A DNA stretch of 64,000 bases from Sphingobacterium paucimobilis HER1398 (GTDB lineage: Bacteria; Bacteroidota; Bacteroidia; Sphingobacteriales; Sphingobacteriaceae). The position numbers were made by a program, and so were the translations under genes. The stretch is from contig NZ_ATDL01000005.1 in the NCBI RefSeq assembly GCF_000416985.1, positions 1 to 64,000 on the forward strand, given 5' to 3'. Numbering within the stretch: the stretch's first letter is position 1; each line of letters starts with the position of its first letter. Shown piece by piece: positions 43,889-52,247 of the stretch. A model generated the notes under the pieces. It saw only the letters and a program-made list of their open reading frames with translations. It had not been told where the DNA came from and did not search any database.

Positions 43889-45724
43889 ATGAACCCATTT
43901 TTAGAACTGGGAATCCGTGAGGAAGTTGTTAATGCCATCTCAGAGTTAGGTTTCGAAAAGCCCTCTGAAATTCAGGAAAAAGCCATTCCTGTATTATTGA
44001 CTGGCAACGACGATTTTGTCGGATTAGCCCAAACCGGCACAGGTAAGACAGCAGCATTCGGTCTACCATTATTAGAGCAATTAGACTTTTCTCAAAAACA
44101 GCCTCAAGCTTTGATTCTTTGCCCAACCCGTGAGCTGTGTTTACAAATCTCTAAGGATTTAGAAAAATTTGCGAAATACATTGACAATGTACATGTTGTT
44201 GCTGTATACGGAGGTGCAAACATCTCAGACCAATTACGTCAGATTAGACGTGGTGTGCAGATTGTAGTAGCGACCCCAGGTCGTATGTTGGATATCATCG
44301 GCAGAAATGCGATTGATTTTTCACAGGTAAAATATGTTGTATTGGACGAAGCCGACGAAATGTTGAACATGGGCTTCAAAGAAGACATCAACGACATCTT
44401 ATCGGAAACTCCAGATGACAAAAAAACATGGTTATTTTCAGCAACCATGCCAAAAGAAGTCCGTCGTATAGCTCAAAACTACATGACAGATCCGGTAGAA
44501 ATGACTGTCGGAACGAAAAACACTGGTAATGCAAACATTGACCATCAGTACTATCTGATTAGAGCTAAAGATAAATATGCAGCATTCAAGCGTATCGTGG
44601 ATTCCAATCCTGAAATCTTCGGCATCGTATTCTGTCGTACTAAAATCGAGACGCAAGAAATTGCGGAAGCTTTAATCAAAGACGGTTACAACGCAGATGC
44701 GCTCCATGGAGACTTGTCTCAGCAACAACGTGACAAAGTGATGAAGCGTTACCGCGATCGTAGCTTACAGTTGTTAATTGCGACAGATGTTGCAGCTCGT
44801 GGTATAGATGTAAACAACATCACACACGTTATCAACTTCTCGTTACCAGACGAAATCGAAAACTATACGCACCGTTCTGGTCGTACCGCTCGTGCTGGTA
44901 AAACAGGAATTTCAATTTCCTTGATCAACATCAAAGAGCAAAGTAAAATCCGTCAACTTGAAAAAGTAATCGGTAAAACATTTGAACGCAAACAGGTACC
45001 TCAAGGTCCAGAAGTTGTAGAAAAACAACTTTTAACGATCATTAATAAGGTTCAGAATGTAGAAGTCAATGAGGATCAAATCAATCAATTCTTACCAGCT
45101 ATCATGGAAGGCTTTGAATCGTTATCTAAAGAAGATATCGTAAAAAGATTTGCTTCACTAGAATTTAACAGATTCCTAGAGTACTATAACAATGCTCCGG
45201 ACCTGAATATCGATGGCCGTGATACCAGAGATGGTAGAGACCGCGATCGTGGCGAACGTGGACCACGTACAGGATCAAAAGGCTATACACGTTTGTTTAT
45301 GAACTTAGGTGCTGTGGATGAATTCTCCCGTGGAGACATGCTGGGATTTATCTGTAACAACGCGAAGATATCCGGAAAATCAATCGGTAAGATTGACATG
45401 AAAGGTGTATTTACATTCTTCGAGGTTCAAGATGAAGAGGTAAACAAAGTCTTTGAAGGATTTAAAGCTGTTGATTTCAACGGTCGTCAAGTTCGCATCG
45501 AAGTTTCTGGTGACAGCCAATCTGATAGAGGTGGCCGTTCAAGAGGCGGAGATCGTCGTAGCGGTGGCTACGGTGGTGGCGAGCGCAGAGAACGTGGCGG
45601 CTACGGTGGCGGTGATCGTCGCAGTGGTGGTTACGGTGGTGGCGAACGCAGAGACCGTGGAGGAAACAATGGTGGATTCCGTGACTTCTCTGGCAAACGC
45701 CGTGAATCAAAAGGAAAATACTAA
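43889..45724 (+). CDS. DEAD-box RNA helicase with DbpA-type RNA-binding domain and RGG tail
   Basis: 611 aa from the ATG at 43889 (MNPFLELGIREEVVNAI); the open frame above it overlaps the promoter. Motifs in order: Q motif, AQTGTGKT, PTREL, ATPGRM, DEAD, SAT, ARGID, HRSGRTARAG. A DbpA-like RNA-recognition domain follows (about 480-550: RLFMNLGAVDEFSRGDM), and a Gly/Arg-rich RGG tail (about 555-605) made from a 63-bp DNA repeat. The build matches CsdA/DeaD-like cold-shock and ribosome-assembly helicases. Followed by a shared terminator. Confidence 0.97.
   Translation: MNPFLELGIREEVVNAISELGFEKPSEIQEKAIPVLLTGNDDFVGLAQTGTGKTAAFGLPLLEQLDFSQKQPQALILCPTRELCLQISKDLEKFAKYIDNVHVVAVYGGANISDQLRQIRRGVQIVVATPGRMLDIIGRNAIDFSQVKYVVLDEADEMLNMGFKEDINDILSETPDDKKTWLFSATMPKEVRRIAQNYMTDPVEMTVGTKNTGNANIDHQYYLIRAKDKYAAFKRIVDSNPEIFGIVFCRTKIETQEIAEALIKDGYNADALHGDLSQQQRDKVMKRYRDRSLQLLIATDVAARGIDVNNITHVINFSLPDEIENYTHRSGRTARAGKTGISISLINIKEQSKIRQLEKVIGKTFERKQVPQGPEVVEKQLLTIINKVQNVEVNEDQINQFLPAIMEGFESLSKEDIVKRFASLEFNRFLEYYNNAPDLNIDGRDTRDGRDRDRGERGPRTGSKGYTRLFMNLGAVDEFSRGDMLGFICNNAKISGKSIGKIDMKGVFTFFEVQDEEVNKVFEGFKAVDFNGRQVRIEVSGDSQSDRGGRSRGGDRRSGGYGGGERRERGGYGGGDRRSGGYGGGERRDRGGNNGGFRDFSGKRRESKGKY
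45551..45661 (+). repeat. 63-bp coding repeat in helicase RGG tail
   Basis: Two copies with 63-bp spacing (starting at 45551 and 45614) encode DRRSGGYGGGERRxRG-type units, 21 residues each. The second copy differs mostly at third codon positions, so it is an older duplication under selection at the protein level. Confidence 0.8.
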
Positions 45725-45742
45725 TCGTAAGATTCGAACTCA

Positions 45743-45777
45743 CAAAAAACGCCTCATCATTGATGAGGCGTTTTTTT
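45743..45777. terminator. Bidirectional terminator between helicase and HPP genes
   Basis: CGCCTCATCA pairs with TGATGAGGCG, with A-run and T-run. The HPP gene's stop codon (45776-45778) starts in the T-run. Confidence 0.92.
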
Positions 45778-46381
45778 ATGAGTTATTAAATCGCTTTTTC
45801 AAGGACTCTCTCCGAGATCTCCTCAGGCGAGACCCCTTCACAGGATAATGCCTGTTTTTTGTAATATTATTAAACAACAAGGCAACGAGAAAGAGAATAA
45901 TGGCTCCCGTAAAGACCGGGCTCAACACGTACCAATACCCCAAAGAAGCGATCTTGGTCCCTCCGGATACTGCGATCAAAGCCGTCGCTCCTCCTGGCGG
46001 ATGCAGTGTCCGCGTAATTTGCATAAAAACGATGGAAAAAGCCACAGCTAATGGTGCAGTAATCCATATAATGTCAGGCAACAAGGTTGCTACTGTCACG
46101 CCGATGATGGCAGATACGACATGCCCTCCTATCAAATTCCGTGGTTGTGCCAACGGGCTTTGTATGGCACCATAAACCAGCACACTGGACGCCCCAAAAG
46201 AGCCTATCAAAAAGACATTCTCCAGAGAAGGTAAATGAAGTGATTGGATAAATGCTATAATCCCTATACCAACAAACGCACCTATAAAAGACCAGAAATG
46301 CTCACGATGATCGATCAATGTCTCCCGATACATGACATATCGGTATTTTCTGAACTGCCGCTCCAGCTTTCTCTTTAACAT
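45776..46381 (-). CDS. HPP family membrane protein
   Basis: 201 aa. Four to five membrane segments and the defining LHPPGGATAL motif (about residues 127-136), with the QPRNLIGGH segment before it. HPP proteins have been linked to nitrite transport in chloroplasts and cyanobacteria, but bacterial members are mostly uncharacterised. The N-terminus is basic and the C-terminus ends in an Arg/Ser-rich tail. It lies 24 bases after rlmB and may be in the same transcript. Confidence 0.9.
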   Translation of the reverse strand: MLKRKLERQFRKYRYVMYRETLIDHREHFWSFIGAFVGIGIIAFIQSLHLPSLENVFLIGSFGASSVLVYGAIQSPLAQPRNLIGGHVVSAIIGVTVATLLPDIIWITAPLAVAFSIVFMQITRTLHPPGGATALIAVSGGTKIASLGYWYVLSPVFTGAIILFLVALLFNNITKNRHYPVKGSRLRRSRRESLKKRFNNS

Positions 46382-46405
46382 TCCTCTTTTTTCCCTCTTT
46401 CTTCC

Positions 46406-47188
46406 TTAACGCTCTAAACCTCGCTGACGTATCGCTTCATAAATCACTACAGCTGCAGATACCGATACATTTAACGAACCGATCTCACCGAACATAGGTA
46501 TTTTTGCCAATTTATCGGAGATACGGATCAGTTCATCCGACACGCCCACATCTTCCGCTCCCATAATGATACAGGTTGGCCCACTGTAATCCATGTCATA
46601 TACCGATTCTTTTGTCTTTTCGGTACTCACCACCAACTGGATTCCCGACTCGATCAGAAAACGTCCCGTCTTACCCAAGGAATCCTCTCTACATACCGGA
46701 ATTTTGTACAACGCTCCTGCCGAAGTCTTTATCGCATCCGGATTGATTTCGGCCGATCCCTTTTTAGGAACAATGATCGCATGTACGCCAGCACATTCTG
46801 CTGTCCGTGCGATAGCACCCATATTACGTACATCGGTCACGCCATCCAGCATCAATAACAAAGGTGTTTCTCCTTTTTCATAAATCGTAGGCAACAAATC
46901 TTCAATGCGCTCATAGGTAATCGGTGAGATTACAGCGATTACACCCTGATGGTTCTTTCTAGTGATTCTATTCAGTTTTTCGACCGGAACCTGTTGGTAG
47001 CTCAATCCATGTTCTTTGAGCAATGATTTAAGCTCTAGAAAAAGACTGCCACTGATACCTCGCTGTATGAAAAGCGATTCTATTTCCTTTCCGCTGTCGA
47101 TAGCTTCGATAACGGCACGGATACCGAAAACCATTTGGTTAGTTTCTCTTTTTTCGCCTCTATCGCGACGTTGGAAATTATGTTGCAT
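46406..47188 (-). CDS. rlmB: 23S rRNA (guanosine-2'-O)-methyltransferase, RlmB/TrmH family
   Basis: 260 aa SPOUT methyltransferase. An N-terminal substrate-binding domain (FGIRAVIEAIDSGKEIE), then the three SPOUT motifs: GVTDVRNMGAIARTAECAG, IIMGAEDVGVS and IPMFGEIGSLNVSVSAAV. It modifies G2251 of 23S rRNA in E. coli. The first ten residues are Arg-rich. It is 89 bases from dnaX. Confidence 0.93.
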   Translation of the reverse strand: MQHNFQRRDRGEKRETNQMVFGIRAVIEAIDSGKEIESLFIQRGISGSLFLELKSLLKEHGLSYQQVPVEKLNRITRKNHQGVIAVISPITYERIEDLLPTIYEKGETPLLLMLDGVTDVRNMGAIARTAECAGVHAIIVPKKGSAEINPDAIKTSAGALYKIPVCREDSLGKTGRFLIESGIQLVVSTEKTKESVYDMDYSGPTCIIMGAEDVGVSDELIRISDKLAKIPMFGEIGSLNVSVSAAVVIYEAIRQRGLER

Positions 47189-47277
47189 GTATTAAATTAT
47201 CTGAAGGTGAACTCGCAAAAGCTCGGTTAAAAAACAAAAATTAAAAAGCCATTCAAATCGAACGGCAAGAATATTAC

Positions 47278-49056
47278 TCAACTAAGTCCTAAATTAAAAG
47301 TCTTCCGCAGCACTTCCAGTGCGGGATTTTTGGAAGCCATAACCTGATATTTTTCCTGAGAGGTATAGGCCTTACGGATGACCGCCTGTTCCAGCTGCAC
47401 CGTCTCTATATCCAAGGAGAAGTTTTGAAGTTCTGGACGCAGGTAATTCAACATATCGATCTTGCCTTCTCTCAACTGATCACTCTGAATAGCATTCTCT
47501 ACATCGATCTCAATAACATTGCCTTTCAGCCTTGGCGGATTGGCTGTCATTATGGTATAAATGGTGATCCGATTATTCGCTTTCATTTTCTCCGCCAGAT
47601 CATTCCATTTAGCGATAAAAGAATTGAATGTCACTTCCCTGAATTCACTTCCCTGTATGAGATCATTTTCTTCTTCCTCCTCCTCATTCTTTTCCTCGAA
47701 TACCGTATTCAAATTGGGGACAGCTACAGTTGATTTAAAACTTCCCCAACCTTTTCCGGAAGAGAAGCTTTTCTTTTCCTCGACAGGAAGCTTGCGGGCA
47801 GGAACACGCTGCTTAGGAGCTTCTTCTTTAGGCGCAACCGTCTTATTATCCACTGGCTGGGCGACAGGTGCTGTCACCTGAACAGGAGCTTTTACTGTGG
47901 ACTCAGGTAGTTTTTTTTTTTGATCAACCTGAGTTGATACACCATTTATTCCGAGCTGTATTGCTGCAGCAAGGTGGCACATCTTTAATAGTGCTAACTC
48001 CACTTGAAGCCTTTGGTTCTTGCTTGCCTTATAACTTATCTCGCATTGATTTGCTATATTCAATGCCGACAATAAAAGACCTGAGCTCAAAGACGAGGAC
48101 TGTTCAAGATACTTTTTCTTGATATTATCACTTACCTCCAAGAGCTTTAAGGTCTTGGGTTCCTTTGTAATCAAGAGGTTTCTTAAATGTCCGGAAAGCC
48201 CAGCGATAAAATGTCCGCCATCAAACCCGCGGTTTAGCACATTATCCAGTATCAATAAGGCTTCTGCTGCGTCTTCTTTCTTTATTGCTTCGACTAGGTT
48301 GAAGTAATAATCATAATCCAAAATATTTAAATTTTCGATTACAGCTTGATAGGTCAGATTTCTATTCGAAAAGCTGACTATCTGATCAAACATAGAGAGA
48401 GCATCCCGCAGACCACCGTCAGCCTTTTGCGCAATCACATGAAGACCGTCCATTTCGAAAGCTACGTCCTCTTTTGTTGCGATAGACGCCAAATGATTGG
48501 ACATATCCTCTACACGGATACGGTTAAAGTCAAATATCTGACAACGCGATAGTATCGTAGGCAGAATCTTATGTTTTTCTGTGGTCGCTAATATGAATAT
48601 CGCATAGGAAGGTGGTTCTTCCAAGGTCTTCAAAAAGGCGTTGAACGCTGCTTGAGACAACATATGCACCTCATCAATAATATAAATCTTATATTTTCCC
48701 GTCTGAGGCGGTATACGTACCTGATCGATCAGGCTACGGATATCGTCGACAGAGTTGTTCGATGCCGCATCCAACTCATGAATACTGAATGAAGCACCTC
48801 CCGCAAAAGATTTACAGCTTTCACATTCTCCACAAGCTTCGGTACTCGAGGAGATATTCTCACAATTTATCGTCTTAGCCAATATACGGGCACAGGTCGT
48901 CTTCCCCACTCCTCTAGGTCCACAGAACAAAAACGCTTGCGCAAGCTGATTACTATGAATCGCATTCTTTAGCGTATTTGTAATATGCAACTGTCCTACA
49001 ACGGAGTCGAAGGTCGCTGGGCGATATTTACGGGCTGAAACAATGAAATTATCCAT
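47278..49056 (-). CDS. dnaX: DNA polymerase III subunit gamma/tau
   Basis: 592 aa clamp-loader subunit. Walker A GPRGVGKTT (about 45-53), four-Cys zinc site (CENI...CGECESC), DEVHMLS Walker B, LSRCQIFDF sensor region, domain III to about residue 375, then a Pro/Ala-rich linker and a tau-type C-terminal domain. An 11-A run covers codons 379-382 (47911-47921), right at the domain III/linker boundary. A gain of one A, or a -1 ribosomal shift, gives KKKTT and stop; a loss of one A gives a stop eight codons later. Both would make a gamma-like protein of about 384-390 aa. Confidence 0.97.
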   Translation of the reverse strand: MDNFIVSARKYRPATFDSVVGQLHITNTLKNAIHSNQLAQAFLFCGPRGVGKTTCARILAKTINCENISSSTEACGECESCKSFAGGASFSIHELDAASNNSVDDIRSLIDQVRIPPQTGKYKIYIIDEVHMLSQAAFNAFLKTLEEPPSYAIFILATTEKHKILPTILSRCQIFDFNRIRVEDMSNHLASIATKEDVAFEMDGLHVIAQKADGGLRDALSMFDQIVSFSNRNLTYQAVIENLNILDYDYYFNLVEAIKKEDAAEALLILDNVLNRGFDGGHFIAGLSGHLRNLLITKEPKTLKLLEVSDNIKKKYLEQSSSLSSGLLLSALNIANQCEISYKASKNQRLQVELALLKMCHLAAAIQLGINGVSTQVDQKKKLPESTVKAPVQVTAPVAQPVDNKTVAPKEEAPKQRVPARKLPVEEKKSFSSGKGWGSFKSTVAVPNLNTVFEEKNEEEEEENDLIQGSEFREVTFNSFIAKWNDLAEKMKANNRITIYTIMTANPPRLKGNVIEIDVENAIQSDQLREGKIDMLNYLRPELQNFSLDIETVQLEQAVIRKAYTSQEKYQVMASKNPALEVLRKTFNLGLS

Positions 49057-49260
49057 CCCTGCAAAGATATGGAATTAGAATCAAAAACCTATCTCCAAGG
49101 TTTGAAATTCGACACAATAGGTTTGGTTAGATCAAACTCCACCGAAAATAACTGACCCGACCCGATTAGACGACAGTCCGCCTATTGAACCTAAATAAGT
49201 CAGGATAAGAAAAATAACATTATTTTTTTATTAACTTTATATTAAGCAAATGTTAATAAA

Positions 49261-50451
49261 ATGAGGCTTTGTATCCGATATATCCTCTTACTCTGTATAG
49301 GTCTGACCTGTACGGCTTCGTTGTGGGGACAGCAATTGGATACCATCGACTTTTTCAAAAAACCGTTTGTTTTCGACAGATCTCATACCCCTCAGGTTCA
49401 AATTCTGGGAAAAACTGATGAGCAGTCTATTTTACACTTTTACAAGGACATCGAATCAAGGGAATATACACCGCTTATAGAACAATTAACAGCATTTAAA
49501 ACGGAAAATAACCTTAATGACTGGCTTTACTACCAGCTTATCCGACAGGTATCGGAAGCAATAAGCCCTAAAGCCGAGAACTACCATCGCTACACGCTCT
49601 ATAAATGGTACCTGATGAACAAATCGGGGTACGATGCCCGCCTAGCGGTTGGCGATGACCAAGTGATATTCTACATCAAAAACAAAGAGGATATCTCGGA
49701 TATTCCCTTTTTTATCATCGATGGACAGCAGTTTACTTGCCTTAACTACCATGATTATGGCAAGTTATTCAAACGCTCCGATGTCTATCGCCCTGTAGCA
49801 ATTACCATCCCTGGCGCAGAAGGCGACTTCAGTTACAAAATCGCGCAAATGCCCGAATTTAAAGATGAGTCCTACGCGGTTAAGAATGTCAACTTTCAAT
49901 ATCAGGACAAAGTCTATGAATTTGACATCAAAGTCAATGATCATGTCGCCGGGATTTTTAAAAACTATCCAGGTGTAGACTTTGAAACGTATTTCAACAT
50001 CCCCCTCACCAAGGTGACCTACCAATCATTGATTCCGGTACTGAAAGAGAATACCAAAGGAATGACGACCAAAGATGGTGTCGATTACCTTATGCGGTTT
50101 ACACGGTATGCTTTCTTATATGAAAATGATGATATCAACTTCGGTATAGAAAAACGCTTGTCACCGGAACAAACTTTGATGAACAACTATAGTGACTGTG
50201 ATGACCGTGCAGGACTATTTTTCTTCTTGGTCAAGGAACTGTACAATCTCCCGATGATCGCTATACTGTATCCGACACATATTACCATGGCGGTACAGTT
50301 TGAGCAAAAAATCGGAAAGGCTATCAAATATGAAGGCCAGTATTTTTCCATCTGCGAACCTACTCCGCAAGGACAAAATTTAAATATTGGCGAACTAGCC
50401 GAGAAGTACAAGCACGAAAAATACGAGATTGTGTATCACTACAAACCTTAG
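49261..50451 (+). CDS. Secreted transglutaminase-like protein of unknown role
   Basis: 396 aa. Signal peptide (about 1-22, ending LWGQQ). The C-terminal third resembles a transglutaminase-like/papain fold: C313 in YSDCDDRAGLFFFLVKELY, H340 in PTHITMAV and E366 in the ICEPTPQG segment, where the family normally has Asp. The N-terminal two thirds show no family that I recognise. Probably periplasmic, either an enzyme acting on peptides or a non-catalytic scaffold. No operon partner. Confidence 0.75.
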   Translation: MRLCIRYILLLCIGLTCTASLWGQQLDTIDFFKKPFVFDRSHTPQVQILGKTDEQSILHFYKDIESREYTPLIEQLTAFKTENNLNDWLYYQLIRQVSEAISPKAENYHRYTLYKWYLMNKSGYDARLAVGDDQVIFYIKNKEDISDIPFFIIDGQQFTCLNYHDYGKLFKRSDVYRPVAITIPGAEGDFSYKIAQMPEFKDESYAVKNVNFQYQDKVYEFDIKVNDHVAGIFKNYPGVDFETYFNIPLTKVTYQSLIPVLKENTKGMTTKDGVDYLMRFTRYAFLYENDDINFGIEKRLSPEQTLMNNYSDCDDRAGLFFFLVKELYNLPMIAILYPTHITMAVQFEQKIGKAIKYEGQYFSICEPTPQGQNLNIGELAEKYKHEKYEIVYHYKP

Positions 50452-50656
50452 CAAATCAAACTGATCGGTTAAAATAACATTTAATCTCATATCCTTTTCA
50501 CAAAATCTTAAAAATCTACCCACGTCAAAAAACAGAGTAAGATCATAGTCGTAATCCCAGCGGAAGAAGGAGATCCTTCGCATCACCTTGTACAGATTTT
50601 TTTCATAGCATTCGGTAGTTCTTGCACGTCCCTTCCAGAGAGGGAGGAGACAGGCT

Positions 50657-50870
50657 CGAGACTGCCTTGGGACATACTCGTCTGCTGTTCGGCTATTGTT
50701 CAGCTATTGTTTGCCTTGGAGACAAAGCATTGTCGAGGAACTGTCAAAGGACAGGCGAAGCAGTCCCGAAGGAATCTCGAAGATGGTACGAAGCTTTATC
50801 GAAGTATAGTCGAAGCTATAATGGAGTTGAACGGAGTTGAGCGGACTTAAAGGGACTTGAGCGGACTCTG
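50657..50870. repeat. Phased 11-bp (then 10-bp) minisatellite array
   Basis: The pattern C-G-A-A-G recurs with strict 11-bp spacing: variants start at 50723, 50734, 50745, 50756, 50767, 50778, 50789, 50800, 50811 and 50822, the last six of the CGAAG form being nearly exact. From 50822 the spacing switches to 10 bp (50832, 50842, 50852, 50862) with the unit CGGA[G/C]TTGAG. Weaker units at 11-bp steps continue leftwards through 50712, 50701, 50690, 50679, 50668 and 50657. That gives about 20 units, with only the first five positions conserved while the remainder varies. It is not a CRISPR or a coding repeat. Confidence 0.85.
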
Positions 50871-50905
50871 GCCAATTAATTTATCACGTTTCTACAAGAT
50901 TAATG

Positions 50906-51301
50906 TTGCTACGTAACATAGATCTATCCGTGTACAACAAAAAAACAATCAGAACAAAAAAAACTAGAAACTGATAACAGTAACTCCGGGTCTGCTCTGA
51001 GCTTGTGATAACTTTCTACCAGTTTATGTCGTCCTTAAACAAATTTATCCCATCATTACGTAGCTATTGGAGCCAAAGTCACATTTTTATCAAAAATCAT
51101 CTTAAAATTGAAACAAACAGTATCTAATTGATGTCACACTTGTACAAGACTAAGAAAAAGAGAACACAGTCTACCCCGTTCTTAATTAACCAGAGATAGT
51201 CTTCACTGTAATCCAAGAGAAACTACTATTTCTTTAAACGCATGTTACGTAGCAAGAGCACAAATTATCATCACTTACTTCAATAGTTGCACGTAGCTAT
51301 T
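50906..51301. repeat. Dispersed ACGTAGC repeats in the same intergenic region
   Basis: A 14-bp inverted repeat TTGCTACGTAACAT (50906-50919) and ATGTTACGTAGCAA (51242-51255); and a direct 11-bp repeat ACGTAGCTATT at 51058-51068 and 51291-51301. The core TTACGTAGC or its complement thus occurs four times in 390 bp. Confidence 0.7.
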
Positions 51302-51429
51302 TGTAATCTGTATTACATTCAGAATAACTCTTAAACTACTGACTAATTGAAATTGTAGCACTTCACAATGCCATAAACTAAATTTAGTTATAACCGTTAA
51401 TAAGTATTAATTTCTCTCTTCAATTAGGT

Positions 51430-52068
51430 CTACTTCAATACACTCTCCGCCGACTCAAAAATCGACCTAATCTCTCGATCCATCGCATACAAAACTTTGC
51501 CGTTATATTTTTCCTGCTTCCCTTTCATATAATCAAAATAGGATTTAGTTAAGTCCAGATCAAACTTATCTACGGAACTATGCTGATCAAAATTAACGTC
51601 ATTCAGCATGGAATTGGTTGCTTCAAGATACATCTGCAGATTATTCCTCCTCTTATCGCTACCGTATATGTTATATATACTCATATCAACAGTCTCGGGA
51701 CCAATATCGATCGAGACAGTAAAGAACATAGAAAAATTCGAACTATTAACTCCTGATTTAAAACTATATTTTATGACAGCCTTTCCTACCAATGTCCCCA
51801 AGTGTGGATCATCGATTTGGATCACATTCTGAATATCTGGAAACCTATCTACAAACCATCTTTTTAAAGTCGCATGAACTTCAACTCTGTCACCAGTATA
51901 AGGTAATAATTCCCTATACACCACCTTTCCATCTTTTAGCGGAATAAAAGTAGTAGCACTATCAATCTGTTCTTTACTCGGATTATAAGCATTGACAAAG
52001 AGATTTACTTCTTGCCCAGAGAGACTAATAGATAATAAACAGAAGATAAATAAACAAAGTGCTTTCAT
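51430..52068 (-). CDS. Secreted DUF4468-like protein
   Basis: 212 aa from the ATG at 52068, which opens a signal peptide (MKALCLFIFCLLSISLSGQ); the frame reaches further up but without leader features. The region after the signal (GKVVYRELLP...LKRWFVDRF, then VGKAVIKYSF) resembles the DUF4468/TBP-fold domain found in many secreted Bacteroidota proteins of unknown function. Monocistronic, with a long repeat-bearing region behind it. Confidence 0.72.
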   Translation of the reverse strand: MKALCLFIFCLLSISLSGQEVNLFVNAYNPSKEQIDSATTFIPLKDGKVVYRELLPYTGDRVEVHATLKRWFVDRFPDIQNVIQIDDPHLGTLVGKAVIKYSFKSGVNSSNFSMFFTVSIDIGPETVDMSIYNIYGSDKRRNNLQMYLEATNSMLNDVNFDQHSSVDKFDLDLTKSYFDYMKGKQEKYNGKVLYAMDREIRSIFESAESVLK

Positions 52069-52194
52069 ATTGAGGTCATTTCTAGTAAAAAAAACATGGT
52101 ATTTATAATCACAATAAATGCAAAACATATGATTTAATCGTCAAAACATTATTAATAAATGATTAATTTAAAAAACTGCAGATAAGCACCATAG

Positions 52195-52226
52195 AAAAGG
52201 GCTAACTCTACGAGTTAGCCCTTCTT
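52195..52226 (-). terminator. Terminator of the TonB receptor/beta-helix operon
   Basis: AAGGGCTAACTC pairs with GAGTTAGCCCTT around TAC, 22 bases after the last gene. Confidence 0.85.
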
Positions 52227-52247
52227 ATCTATTTAGAAACTATTTGA

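Larger units (their letters stand above)
50452..51429. other. Gene-free intergenic region of about 980 bp
   Basis: No supported gene. Open frames here (for example one at 50622-50840) show no protein-like pattern and are explained by the periodic repeat. The left half holds the phased repeat array; the right half is AT-rich and holds repeated ACGTAGC motifs. Confidence 0.65.

Noticed and set aside
45453..45848. Plus-strand 131-codon frame overlapping the helicase end
   Set aside because: Out-of-frame reading of the Gly/Arg repeat, crossing the terminator.
50622..50840. Open frame of 72 codons in the intergenic gap
   Set aside because: Its length is explained by the 11-bp repeat; no signal, no protein-like pattern, and it ends in the array.
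50657..50870. CRISPR array
   Set aside because: The unit is 11 bp with a 5-base anchor, with no 20-40-bp repeats or spacers and no cas genes.
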